NCBI GenBank assembly: GCA_018660265.1
Contig: JABJKS010000082.1
Coordinates: 1-64,000 of the forward strand
Source of the DNA: Rhodospirillaceae bacterium
GTDB taxonomy: Bacteria > Pseudomonadota > Alphaproteobacteria > GCA-2731375
Reading direction: 5' to 3'
DNA: 64,000 nucleotides
Shown: positions 8,296-16,543 of the stretch, piece after piece
How positions within the stretch are numbered: the stretch's first letter is position 1
Layout: the number at the start of each line of letters is the position of its first letter
Position numbers and translations under genes: made by a program
The notes under the pieces: model-generated
What the model was told of the DNA's origin: nothing
Databases searched by the model: none
The model's input: only the letters and a program-made list of their open reading frames with translations

Positions 8296-9858
8296 CTAAT
8301 ACTCGCTATCAGGTAGCTCCGCCTTACGTTTTGCAACGAAGGACTTCAAGGCGTCATCAATGGCAGGGTCGATTGCCGGGGCTTCATAGGCGGCCAGACG
8401 CTCTTTCCACAGACGATTTGCCCGCGCCATGGCGTCGGAGGAACCGTCCGCGGACCATTGTTCAAATGAATTATTATCGGCGACGCTGGAGCGGTAGAAG
8501 GCGGTCTCGAAGTTTCGTTGTGTATGGGCCGAGCCGAGGAAGTGTTTGCCCGGACCGATTTCACGAATCGCATCCATGGCCTGGGCTTCTTCCGACAAAT
8601 CCACGCCCCTTGCCAATACCGCCATCATGCCGCATTGATCCTCGTCCATGACGAATTTCTCGTAGCTGGAGACCAAGCCCCCTTCCAACCAACCGGCACC
8701 GTGAAGGATGAAATTGACCCCGCCCATAACAGCCGGCCAAAGCGTGTGGGCGCTTTCATAGGCAGCCTGGGCATCGGCAATTTTTGATGCTGTCAAAGAT
8801 CCCCCCGATCTGAAGGGCAGGCCCAATCGGCGGACCATTTGCGCTGCTGCCAGCATAATCTGGATCGGCTCCGGCATCCCGAATGTTGGCGCGCCGGTTT
8901 GCATGGATAAAGCTGCTGCGAACAGGCCGAAAACAACCGGCGCACCGGGACGGATCAATTGCGTCAGGGCGGCACCCGCCATCCCCTCTGCCATAGCCTG
9001 GGCCAGGGTGCCCGCGACCGAAACCGGTGCCATGGCACCTGACATGATGAAGGGCGTTACAATGACCGCCTGGTTGGCGGCAACGTAGTTTTTCAAGGCG
9101 CCGAGCATGGTCGCGTCAAAGGTCATGGGTGAATTTACGTTGATCAGGGACATGATCACCGTGTTGTCGTTCAAAAAGCCATCGCCGAACAAAATTTCGG
9201 CCATGGCAATTGTGTCCGCCGCCCTGTCAGGATGGGTGACAGAGCCCATGAAAGCCTTGTCTGAGAGGCGCATATGGGCGTAGTTCATATCCAGGTGTCG
9301 TTTGGGTACAGGCACATCCACGGGTTCGCAAACCGTACCGCCTGAATGGTGCAGATGGGGTGAGAGGTAGGCCAGCTTTACGAAGTTTTCAAAATCCTGA
9401 ATGGTGGCATAGCGTCGCCCCCCCTCCATATCGTGGACGAATGGCGGGCCATAGACCGGCCCGATGACCATATTGTTGCCGCCAATCTGCACGCTGCGTT
9501 CCGGGTTTCGCGCATGTTGGGTAAATTCAGCCGGTGCCGTCGCGATCAGCTTTCGCGCCAATCCTCTGGGCAGGCGGACCCGGTTGCCTGATACATCCGC
9601 ACCGGCGTCCCGCCAAAGGGCCAAAACCTCGTCATCGCCGGTGAAATCAATACCGATTTCGGCCAATATGGTTTCCGCATTGGCTTCAATAATTTCGATG
9701 CCTTCAGGGGAAAGAACATCCGCCGTGGGCACACCGCGCACAATATAGGGGGCAGTCGCTGTGGGGGCTGCGGCCCGCGCTGCACGCTTTTCTGCCCGGC
9801 CACCGCCCTGACGGCCCCCCGTGCGGCCATTACGGCCTCTTCTTCCTTCATTCGCCAT
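8296..9858 (-). CDS. MttB-family (non-pyrrolysine) quaternary-amine:corrinoid methyltransferase
   Basis: This 520-residue trimethylamine methyltransferase (MttB) family protein transfers a methyl group from a quaternary or tertiary amine to a corrinoid protein. The reading frame contains no internal UAG, so it is of the non-pyrrolysine class that includes the glycine betaine methyltransferase MtgB. Family features include GPVYGPPFV near 133, HHSGGTVCEP near 164 and a C-terminal half rich in small residues forming the barrel. The first 30 residues are an added Arg/Gly-rich tail (8 Arg, 8 Gly), followed by Ala-rich sequence. It lies just downstream of the GbdR-like regulator on the same strand and divergent from the corrinoid protein operon. 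Betaine, carnitine and proline betaine are possible substrates. Confidence 0.88.
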   Translation of the reverse strand: MANEGRRGRNGRTGGRQGGGRAEKRAARAAAPTATAPYIVRGVPTADVLSPEGIEIIEANAETILAEIGIDFTGDDEVLALWRDAGADVSGNRVRLPRGLARKLIATAPAEFTQHARNPERSVQIGGNNMVIGPVYGPPFVHDMEGGRRYATIQDFENFVKLAYLSPHLHHSGGTVCEPVDVPVPKRHLDMNYAHMRLSDKAFMGSVTHPDRAADTIAMAEILFGDGFLNDNTVIMSLINVNSPMTFDATMLGALKNYVAANQAVIVTPFIMSGAMAPVSVAGTLAQAMAEGMAGAALTQLIRPGAPVVFGLFAAALSMQTGAPTFGMPEPIQIMLAAAQMVRRLGLPFRSGGSLTASKIADAQAAYESAHTLWPAVMGGVNFILHGAGWLEGGLVSSYEKFVMDEDQCGMMAVLARGVDLSEEAQAMDAIREIGPGKHFLGSAHTQRNFETAFYRSSVADNNSFEQWSADGSSDAMARANRLWKERLAAYEAPAIDPAIDDALKSFVAKRKAELPDSEY

Positions 9859-9937
9859 GATGCCAAATCCCCAATGACTGCGTTGACGTTGCCAATTCTA
9901 GACACTGCCGCATGGCTAACTAGATCAATTCCGACTC

Positions 9938-10930
9938 CTACTTGTGTATAAGCGCCGTCTCAGGTTCCGGCTGACGTCGTTCGGCGCGCGGGGTATGACC
10001 AAAATATCCGCGATAGCTTTTTGTGAAATGCGAGGCAGAGATGAAGCCGCAGGCCAGTGCCACCGCCGTTATGGACAGGCTGGTTTGTACCAATAGCTGC
10101 CGCGCCCGGTTCAGTCGTAATTCGAGATAATATCGGGTTGGTGTCTTGTCAAAATATCGTTGGAACAGCCGCTCCAGATGCCGGGTCGAAAGACCAACCG
10201 ATGTGGCGAGTCCAGCATAACTCAAGGGCTCTTCCAAATTTTCTTCCATTTGGGCGATGACGGCCAAAAGCTTTGGGTGACCGCTGCCCAAACGAAAGCG
10301 TAACGGGCGGCGCTGTTGATCATGCTTGTTGCGGATCCTCTCGTGCAATAGTTGATCGGCAACTTCGGCAGCCAGATCATCGCCGTAATCCAGGGAGATG
10401 AGATTGAGCATCATATCCAAGGCCGCCGTTCCGCCGGAGCAGGTGAGCCGGTTCCGGTCCATTTCAAACAGTTCCGAGGTAAATTCAACATCCGGATAGC
10501 GTTCGATCAACCCCGCCAGGTTTTCCCAATGGGCCGTGCAGCGATAACCCTTTAACAATCCCGCCCGGGCCAGGACAGAGCTGCCCGTACAAATTGAACC
10601 CAGTGTACTGCCGCCCGCGTCAAGGCGGCGCAGCCAGGCAAATACGGTTCGGTTATTATAGTCGTGGCTGCCAAGGCCGCCGCAGACAAAGATCAACGGA
10701 TGCGTTTTGACGGCGGATACCGCCTGATCGGTGGGCAGGGCGATCCCGTTGGAAGCAGCGACGGGGTTCCCGTCTGTGGAAATCAAATTCCAATCATAAA
10801 GCCGCTTGCCGGTGACGTGATGGGCAAGACGCAGAGGTTCAATCGCTGCCGTCAGCGCGATCATTGTAAAGTTCGGCACCAGAAAAAAGCCTATCTGGCG
10901 GGCCTTAATGTTTTCAGAAATTTGAACCAT
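9938..10930 (-). CDS. GlxA-family AraC-type transcriptional regulator (GbdR-like)
   Basis: This 330-residue regulator has an N-terminal DJ-1/PfpI-like ligand domain (about 10-180, with the cysteine-containing loop GSICTGSSVLA) and a C-terminal AraC double helix-turn-helix (about 225-320, with LATSVGLSTRHLERLF and ALACGFISASHF). The GlxA subfamily includes GbdR, CdhR and SouR, which sense glycine betaine/dimethylglycine, carnitine and sarcosine. ATG 10930 is preferred; a TTG at 10969 would add 13 residues. It stands between the MttB gene and the divergent corrinoid operon, well placed to control both from the 189-base gap 10931-11119. The ligand is inferred from family and context only. Confidence 0.85.
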   Translation of the reverse strand: MVQISENIKARQIGFFLVPNFTMIALTAAIEPLRLAHHVTGKRLYDWNLISTDGNPVAASNGIALPTDQAVSAVKTHPLIFVCGGLGSHDYNNRTVFAWLRRLDAGGSTLGSICTGSSVLARAGLLKGYRCTAHWENLAGLIERYPDVEFTSELFEMDRNRLTCSGGTAALDMMLNLISLDYGDDLAAEVADQLLHERIRNKHDQQRRPLRFRLGSGHPKLLAVIAQMEENLEEPLSYAGLATSVGLSTRHLERLFQRYFDKTPTRYYLELRLNRARQLLVQTSLSITAVALACGFISASHFTKSYRGYFGHTPRAERRQPEPETALIHK

Positions 10931-11119
10931 GCCGACCGCTCTTGCAAATTTGACACAGAATTTAGCCAATTATAGCGCAAAAGCGACGTCGCAGTGAGGC
11001 AAATAAATGTCGCCGGAGCACTAGCGACAGACGGCAAAAGAAACCCAATATGTGCTGTTTCCGGTGCCCAAGGGCGGAAGTTCACTGGGTGGGTAATTAC
11101 TGGGCTGGGAGTAGACGCC

Positions 11120-11854
11120 ATGGCCAACGAAGAAGACCAGGATAACGAGCTGGACCTTTCGTCCCTGAATGACGAAGATCTCGTCGCCCAAATGCATGAT
11201 GACCTTTACGACGGTCTGAAAAGCGAGATCGCGGAAGGTGTCGAAATTCTGCTGTCCCGCAGCTGGCAACCCTATGACGTTCTGACCAAGGCATTGGTTG
11301 AGGGGATGCGTATCGTGGGGATTGATTTCCGCGACGGTATCCTTTTCGTGCCGGAGGTATTGATGTCCGCCAACGCCATGAAAGCGGGCATGGCCATATT
11401 GCGCCCACTTCTGGCGGAATCGGATGCGCCGCAAATGGGCAAAATGGTCATCGGCACGGTCAAGGGCGATATCCATGATGTGGGCAAAAACCTTGTCGCC
11501 ATGATGATGGAAGGTGCCGGCTTTGAAGTCATAGATATCGGCATCAACAACTCGGTTGAAGACTACATGGCCGCGTTGGAGGAATATAAACCCGAAATTC
11601 TGGGCATGTCCGCTTTGTTGACCACGACGATGCCCTATATGAAGGTGGTTATTGAAGCCTTGGAAGCCAAGGGCGTGCGCGATGACTATGTGGTGCTGGT
11701 GGGTGGTGCACCCCTGAACCAGGCCTTTGCAGACAGCGTTGGGGCGGATGCTTATTGCGTTGATGCGGCTGTGACCGTGGATATCGCCAAGGATCTTATG
11801 GCCCGGCGTCAGGGCTCTGGTGCGGAACGCATGGCCCGGGCGGCTGAAGGCTGA
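11120..11854 (+). CDS. Corrinoid (B12-binding) methyl-carrier protein
   Basis: This 244-residue MtbC/MttC-type corrinoid protein has a helical cap domain (about 20-100) and a Rossmann B12-binding domain. The cobalt-ligand motif DxHxxG is at Asp117-His119-Gly122, followed by GMSALLTTTM and VGGAPL, the usual cobalamin tail-binding loops. It carries the methyl group between the MttB-type enzyme and the pterin methyltransferase. The first 21 residues are strikingly acidic (9 Asp/Glu). ATG 11120 is chosen for GGGAG at 11107-11111; the frame is open further upstream, but that part does not look like the family. It heads a tight operon through doeA and the nitronate monooxygenase gene. Confidence 0.92.
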   Translation: MANEEDQDNELDLSSLNDEDLVAQMHDDLYDGLKSEIAEGVEILLSRSWQPYDVLTKALVEGMRIVGIDFRDGILFVPEVLMSANAMKAGMAILRPLLAESDAPQMGKMVIGTVKGDIHDVGKNLVAMMMEGAGFEVIDIGINNSVEDYMAALEEYKPEILGMSALLTTTMPYMKVVIEALEAKGVRDDYVVLVGGAPLNQAFADSVGADAYCVDAAVTVDIAKDLMARRQGSGAERMARAAEG

Positions 11855-11857
11855 GCC

Positions 11858-12499
11858 GTGAGGGATGTCGCTGCAAAGCGGCCGGATATGCGACCGGAAA
11901 AGCGACCGGGCCTGTTGATTGCCTGTGGCGCTTTGGCGCGGGAAATTATCGCGGTGTTGGATGCAGGTGGCCTGGATGGCCTGGATGTGAACTGCCTGCC
12001 GGCTCATTTGCACATTAGGCCCCAAGCCATTGCCGAGGCCGTGCGTGGCAAAGTACGGGCGGGCAAACTCAGTCACGAGAAGGTCTTTGTGCTATACGCT
12101 GATTGCGGCACTGGCGGGGATCTTGATGCCGTCTGTGCCGAGGAAGGCGTCACCCGTATACCAGGCGCCCATTGCTATGAATTCTTCGCAGGCGCTGAAA
12201 CCTTCGCCGCTATATCCGAGGCGGAACCGGCGGCCTTTTATCTGACCGATTTCCTGGTCCGGCATTTTGACCGCCTGGTCTATGCGGGTCTTGGCCTGGA
12301 CCGATATCCGGAGCTGTTGGACGACTATTTCGGCAACTACCGCCGGGTGGTCTATCTGGCCCAGACCAAGGACCCGGCGTTGGAGGAACAGGCGAAGGCG
12401 GCCGCCGAACGTCTTGGCCTGGCCTACGAATATCGTTTTACGGGCTATGGCGAACTCGCCGCATTTACCTCCCGCGCCAATCACAGAGTACAGACATGA
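11858..12499 (+). CDS. DUF1638 domain protein of the corrinoid methyltransferase operon
   Basis: This 213-residue DUF1638 protein has unknown biochemical function; the family is repeatedly found beside corrinoid methyltransferase genes. Conserved-looking stretches are LLIACGALAREI, LYADCGTGGDLD (near 80) and GAHCYEFFAG (near 105), with several cysteines and histidines that could bind metal. The GTG start at 11858 lies three bases after the corrinoid gene stop and has GAAGG upstream; an ATG at 11888 is an alternative. Its end overlaps the next start as ATGA. Its fixed place between carrier and pterin methyltransferase suggests a role in corrinoid maturation, loading or protection (inference). 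Confidence 0.8.
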   Translation: MRDVAAKRPDMRPEKRPGLLIACGALAREIIAVLDAGGLDGLDVNCLPAHLHIRPQAIAEAVRGKVRAGKLSHEKVFVLYADCGTGGDLDAVCAEEGVTRIPGAHCYEFFAGAETFAAISEAEPAAFYLTDFLVRHFDRLVYAGLGLDRYPELLDDYFGNYRRVVYLAQTKDPALEEQAKAAAERLGLAYEYRFTGYGELAAFTSRANHRVQT

Positions 12500-13434
12500 C
12501 AGAAACCATCCTTCGTTCGGCAAACCGTGAGGTCATCATCGGTTTCGACAGACCCTTTGTCATTATCGGCGAACGGATCAATCCTACGGGGCGCAAATTG
12601 CTGTCGGAGGAAATGGCCGCGGGCGATTTCAGCCGGGTGGAGGCCGATACCCTGGCCCAGGTACAGGCAGGCGCGCAAATGCTGGATGTCAACGCCGGCA
12701 TTCCAATGGCTGACGAACCGGCAATTCTGGCCGCCACCATCCGCCTTGTGCAATCGATTACGGATGTGCCCTTGTCCATCGACAGTTCCATCGTCGCGGC
12801 GTTGGAGGCGGGCCTGGATGCCTATGAGGGCCGGGCCCTGGTCAACTCCGTTACGGGTGAGGAAGAAGTGCTGGCAGCGGTATTGCCCCTGGTGAAAAAG
12901 CATGACGCCGCCGTCGTCGCCATCGCCAATGACGAAACGGGAATATCGGAAGATCCTGATGTTCGCTTTGCCGTGGCAAAAAAGATCGTCGAACGGGCCG
13001 CTGATTTCGGCATCGCCTCAAAAGATGTCGTCGTCGATCCATTGTTGATGCCCGCGGGTGCCATCGAAGGGGCCGGTCGGCAGGCCATGCGCATAATCCG
13101 CCGCTTGCGGGAAGAGTTAAAGGTCAACACCACGGGCGGTGCTTCCAATATCAGTTTTGGTCTGCCCAATCGGCATGGCCTGAATGGTGCGTTCTTGTCC
13201 ATGGCCATTGGTGCCGGGATGACCTCCGCCATCCTTAATCCCCTGCATAGCGAGGAAATGGCCGCCATTAAGGGCGCCGATGTGATGATGGGTGTGGACC
13301 CTCATTGCCAGGCCTGGATGGCCCGCTATCGTGATCCCACGGTCCAGAGAGAGGGTCGTCGTGGTGGCCGCAGAGAACGAGGTGGACGAGGCGACCGGGG
13401 CAGCCGGGGACAGTCGGGCGCGATCGGTGAATAG
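12496..13434 (+). CDS. Methyltetrahydrofolate:corrinoid methyltransferase (MeTr/MtrH-like)
   Basis: This 312-residue pterin-binding TIM barrel of the dihydropteroate-synthase/MetH-pterin superfamily would move the methyl group between methylcobalamin on the carrier and tetrahydrofolate. Characteristic motifs are GERINPTG (25-32), DVNAG (64-68), SIDSS (near 95), NSVTGEE, VVDPL and GASNISFGLP (near 215). The last 27 residues (286-312) are an Arg/Gly-rich tail (8 Arg, 10 Gly) absent from typical family members of about 260-290 residues. The start overlaps the DUF1638 stop. In this context it probably runs in the methyl-THF-forming direction and feeds MetF. Confidence 0.9.
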   Translation: MTETILRSANREVIIGFDRPFVIIGERINPTGRKLLSEEMAAGDFSRVEADTLAQVQAGAQMLDVNAGIPMADEPAILAATIRLVQSITDVPLSIDSSIVAALEAGLDAYEGRALVNSVTGEEEVLAAVLPLVKKHDAAVVAIANDETGISEDPDVRFAVAKKIVERAADFGIASKDVVVDPLLMPAGAIEGAGRQAMRIIRRLREELKVNTTGGASNISFGLPNRHGLNGAFLSMAIGAGMTSAILNPLHSEEMAAIKGADVMMGVDPHCQAWMARYRDPTVQREGRRGGRRERGGRGDRGSRGQSGAIGE

Positions 13435-13436
13435 CG

Positions 13437-15341
13437 GTGCCAGAGCCGTCCTGCAGGATTGTTTTTACCCCCTCCGGCCGGCAAGGGACTGTTGCCTACA
13501 ACACCACGATTTTGGCTGCGGCCCGTGAACTCGGTGCCGATCTAGGCTCCATCTGCGGCGGCCGGGCCAGATGCGGGCGCTGCCGGGTGCATGTGGAGAC
13601 CGGCGCGTTTGCCAAACACGGAATTTCATCCGCTGCTGATCATCTAAGTGAAACAGAGGTGGATGAGCGAGGCTATGCCGCCCGGCGCAAGATGCCAACG
13701 GGCGACCGCCTTGGCTGCCAGGCACGCATTGTTGGCGATCTGGTCATCGACGTCCCCATCGAAAGCCAACAGCATAAGCAGATCATTCGCAAACGGGCCG
13801 AAGTTCGGGCCATTGAAATCGATCCGGTTCTAACCCTGCATGATGTAGATTTGGATGATAGCGGCGTTTTAAATGCTTTGGCCGCGCAATGGGGCATGCA
13901 AGACCTCACCCTTGATACCGCCGCACCAAGCGTTATAGGGCCGGCGACGGCGGTGGTACGTGATGCTCAGGTGGTCATTGATGTCCGGCCCGGCATAGTT
14001 GAACGAGCCTATGGCCTTGCCGTCGATATTGGTTCCACAACCCTGGCCGCGCATCTGGTTGATCTTGGCAATGGCGATGTGCTGGCGACGGCATCTGCCA
14101 TGAACCCGCAAATCCGATTTGGCGAAGATGTCATGAGCCGCGTGTCCTATGCCATGACCAACGACGGCGGGGCCGACGCCATGATGGATGCAGTCCGCGT
14201 TTCGTTGGACCAGTTAGCGGGCGATGCCGTACGTCAGGCCGATGTCCGGCGCGGGGACGTTTACGAAGTCGTCATCGTCGGCAATCCGATCATGCATCAT
14301 ATCTTCCTGGGCCTTGACCCGGTGCCGTTGGGTTTGTCGCCGTTCCGGCTTCAGGCCGAAGGTGCGGTTGAGCGCGCGGCGGCAGAACTTGGATTGTCCC
14401 TGGCCCCGAATGCACGGGTTTATTTGCCACCCTGCATCGAAGGTCATGTGGGCGCGGATGCAGCCGCGATGGTGCTGTCAGAAGGTCCGCACCTGGGCGA
14501 CGAAACCGTATTGTTGATTGACGTCGGTACCAATGCGGAAATTGTTTTGGGCAATCGCCACCGCTTGCTGGCGGCCTCCTCGCCCACCGGGCCGGCACTG
14601 GAAGGCGCGCAGATCAGTAGCGGCCAACGCGCAGCACCGGGCGCTATTGAACGGGTTCGGATCGATCCGGAAACCGGTGTTGCAAGGTTCCGTGTGATCG
14701 GCTGTGATTTCTGGTCTGACGAAGCCGGCTTTGATGCCACGCCAACCGGAATTTGCGGTTCCGGGATTATCGAGGCTGTGGCGGAAATGGCCGCCGCCGG
14801 CATTATTAAGCCCGATGGTGGTTTCCCGGCAGCCGGCACGGATTTTCAAATCCACCCTGGCGAACCTGCCATCGTGATTACGCAACAAGACGTCCGCGCG
14901 GTGCAATTGGCCAAGGGCGCATTGCATGCGGGTGCGAGGTTGCTGCTGGATCGCTTCGGTGTAGCGGCGGTGGACCGCGTGGTGCTGGCCGGTGCCTTTG
15001 GTAGCCAGATTGCCCCGGTACACGCCATGGCATTGGGCTTGATTCCAGACGGTGATCCGGACAAAGTATCGTCTGCGGGTAATGCGGCAGGAACCGGCGC
15101 GCGCATTGCCCTGTTGAACAAGGCGGCCCGGCGGGAGATTGAGGTCGTTGTGCAAGGTATAGAACGGGTCGAAACCGCGACGGAGCCGGATTTCCAAACC
15201 TATTTCGTCGATGCCATGGCAATCCCCCATGCCACGGATCCTTACACGAATTTGCGCGCCATCATGGCAATGCCCCTGCATCAGGTGGCCGAAGGACGGC
15301 GGCGCGCAAGCCGCCGGGGCCGTGCTGGAAGGAATTCTTGA
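13437..15341 (+). CDS. Corrinoid-protein reductive activase (RamA/RACE-type, 2Fe-2S plus ASKHA domain)
   Basis: This 634-residue ATP-dependent activator returns inactive Co(II) corrinoid protein to Co(I). An N-terminal plant-type [2Fe-2S] ferredoxin domain has Cys40, Cys46, Cys49 and Cys94. A middle linker and a DUF4445 ASKHA ATPase domain follow, with GLAVDIGSTTLAAHLVDL near 195, LIDVGTNAEIVLG near 360 and GICGSGIIEAVAEM near 440. The start is GTG 13437, two bases after the methyltransferase stop. The final 16 residues (619-634) are again Arg-rich (7 Arg). In aerobes such an activase would be needed often because Co(I) oxidises easily. Confidence 0.9.
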   Translation: MPEPSCRIVFTPSGRQGTVAYNTTILAAARELGADLGSICGGRARCGRCRVHVETGAFAKHGISSAADHLSETEVDERGYAARRKMPTGDRLGCQARIVGDLVIDVPIESQQHKQIIRKRAEVRAIEIDPVLTLHDVDLDDSGVLNALAAQWGMQDLTLDTAAPSVIGPATAVVRDAQVVIDVRPGIVERAYGLAVDIGSTTLAAHLVDLGNGDVLATASAMNPQIRFGEDVMSRVSYAMTNDGGADAMMDAVRVSLDQLAGDAVRQADVRRGDVYEVVIVGNPIMHHIFLGLDPVPLGLSPFRLQAEGAVERAAAELGLSLAPNARVYLPPCIEGHVGADAAAMVLSEGPHLGDETVLLIDVGTNAEIVLGNRHRLLAASSPTGPALEGAQISSGQRAAPGAIERVRIDPETGVARFRVIGCDFWSDEAGFDATPTGICGSGIIEAVAEMAAAGIIKPDGGFPAAGTDFQIHPGEPAIVITQQDVRAVQLAKGALHAGARLLLDRFGVAAVDRVVLAGAFGSQIAPVHAMALGLIPDGDPDKVSSAGNAAGTGARIALLNKAARREIEVVVQGIERVETATEPDFQTYFVDAMAIPHATDPYTNLRAIMAMPLHQVAEGRRRASRRGRAGRNS

Positions 15342-15343
15342 GA

Positions 15344-16522
15344 ATGCCGCCTGATCTGCCGTTCAGCATCACGGAATTTGACGACCGTATCGTCAAGGCG
15401 CGCGTGGCCATGGCGGATGCGGGCATCGAACTTTTGCTGGTCACCGATCCATCGAATATGGCCTGGTTGACCGGCTATGATGGCTGGTCCTTTTATGTCC
15501 ATCAATGTGTGTTGTTGCCCTTGGATGGCGCGCCGCTGTGGTATGGACGGCAACAGGATGCCAACGGTGCCCTGCGCACGGTGCATATGGCCCCCGCGCA
15601 CATCCATTCTTACCCCGATGACTATGTTCAGTCGTTTGAGCGCCATCCCATGGATCACCTCTGTGGCCTAATTGCGCAATGGGGATGGAGCAAACTCAAC
15701 ATTGGTGTTGAGATGGACAACTACTATTTCTCCGCTGCGGCTTATCAATCTTTGATTAGCCATTTACCGAATGTCAAATTTCTCGATGCGACGGCTTTGG
15801 TGAATTGGTGCCGGGCCGTGAAGTCTGAACAGGAACTGATCTACATGCGCCGGGCAGGACGTATCGTTGGGGAAATGCACAAACGCATCGCCGAGTTGAT
15901 CAAGCCTGGAATGCGCAAGAACGATCTGGTGGCCGAGATTTTTGCCACCGGCATCAGAGGGGCTGATGGCCACGGTGGCGACTACCCCGCCATCGTGCCC
16001 TTGCTACCCTCCGGTGCTGATGCGGCGGCACCTCACCTGACGTGGGACGACAAACCCATGAAAGCGGGGGAGGGGACATTTTTTGAGATTGCCGGTTGCT
16101 ATCGCCGCTATCACGTACCCCTGTCGCGGACCATATTCCTAGGCCCCCCATCGCAAGAATTCCTGGATGCGGACAAGGCTGTTCAGGAAGGCATGCTGGC
16201 GGGACTGGAGAAAGCGCGTCCTGGCTTCCGTTGTGAAGATATCGCAAATGCCTTTTTTGCGGTCCTAAAAAAATACGGCATCATCAAGGACAATCGCGCC
16301 GGCTATCCCATCGGCATCAGTTATCCCCCAGACTGGGGAGAGCGGACCATGAGCTTGCGGCCCGGTGACCGAACCGAGCTGAAGGCCGGCATGACCTTTC
16401 ACTTTATGACCGGCTTGTGGATGGATAATTGGGGCATGGAAACCACAGAAAGTATCGCCATCACTGACGCTGCGCCTGAATGTCTGGCGGATGTGCCACG
16501 GAAACTGCTGGTCATTGACTGA
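15344..16522 (+). CDS. doeA: Ectoine hydrolase (DoeA/EutD family)
   Basis: This 392-residue M24-superfamily protein closely resembles ectoine hydrolase, which opens the ectoine ring to N-acetyl-diaminobutyrates. Recognisable blocks are TDPSNMAWLTGYDGWSFYVH (N-terminal domain), IGVEMDNYYFSAAA, GADGHGGDYPAIVPLLPSGA, HLTWDD and GYPIGISYPPDWGERTMSL. The usual M24 metal ligands are replaced (FFEIAGCYRRYH in place of the Asp pair, no GHGxG), as in creatinase-type metal-independent hydrolases. ATG 15344 is preferred because GGAAGGA at 15327-15333 is ten bases away; the TTG at 15338 is too close. doeB is at 22797-23786. Hydrolysis of another cyclic or betaine-like osmolyte cannot be excluded. Confidence 0.85.
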   Translation: MPPDLPFSITEFDDRIVKARVAMADAGIELLLVTDPSNMAWLTGYDGWSFYVHQCVLLPLDGAPLWYGRQQDANGALRTVHMAPAHIHSYPDDYVQSFERHPMDHLCGLIAQWGWSKLNIGVEMDNYYFSAAAYQSLISHLPNVKFLDATALVNWCRAVKSEQELIYMRRAGRIVGEMHKRIAELIKPGMRKNDLVAEIFATGIRGADGHGGDYPAIVPLLPSGADAAAPHLTWDDKPMKAGEGTFFEIAGCYRRYHVPLSRTIFLGPPSQEFLDADKAVQEGMLAGLEKARPGFRCEDIANAFFAVLKKYGIIKDNRAGYPIGISYPPDWGERTMSLRPGDRTELKAGMTFHFMTGLWMDNWGMETTESIAITDAAPECLADVPRKLLVID

Positions 16523-16543
16523 TCCGAGACGATAGATTGGGTC

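Noticed and set aside
8296-9858. Pyrrolysine-type MttB
   Set aside because: There is no in-frame UAG within the gene and no pylTSBCD genes in the window.
10994-11119. Longer N-terminus of the corrinoid protein starting at 10994
   Set aside because: The extra 42 residues lack family character, and GGGAG sits eight bases before ATG 11120.
11021-12076. A 351-codon minus-strand frame opposite the corrinoid protein gene
   Set aside because: The plus-strand gene has a clear DxHxxG corrinoid motif; the antisense frame has no family features.
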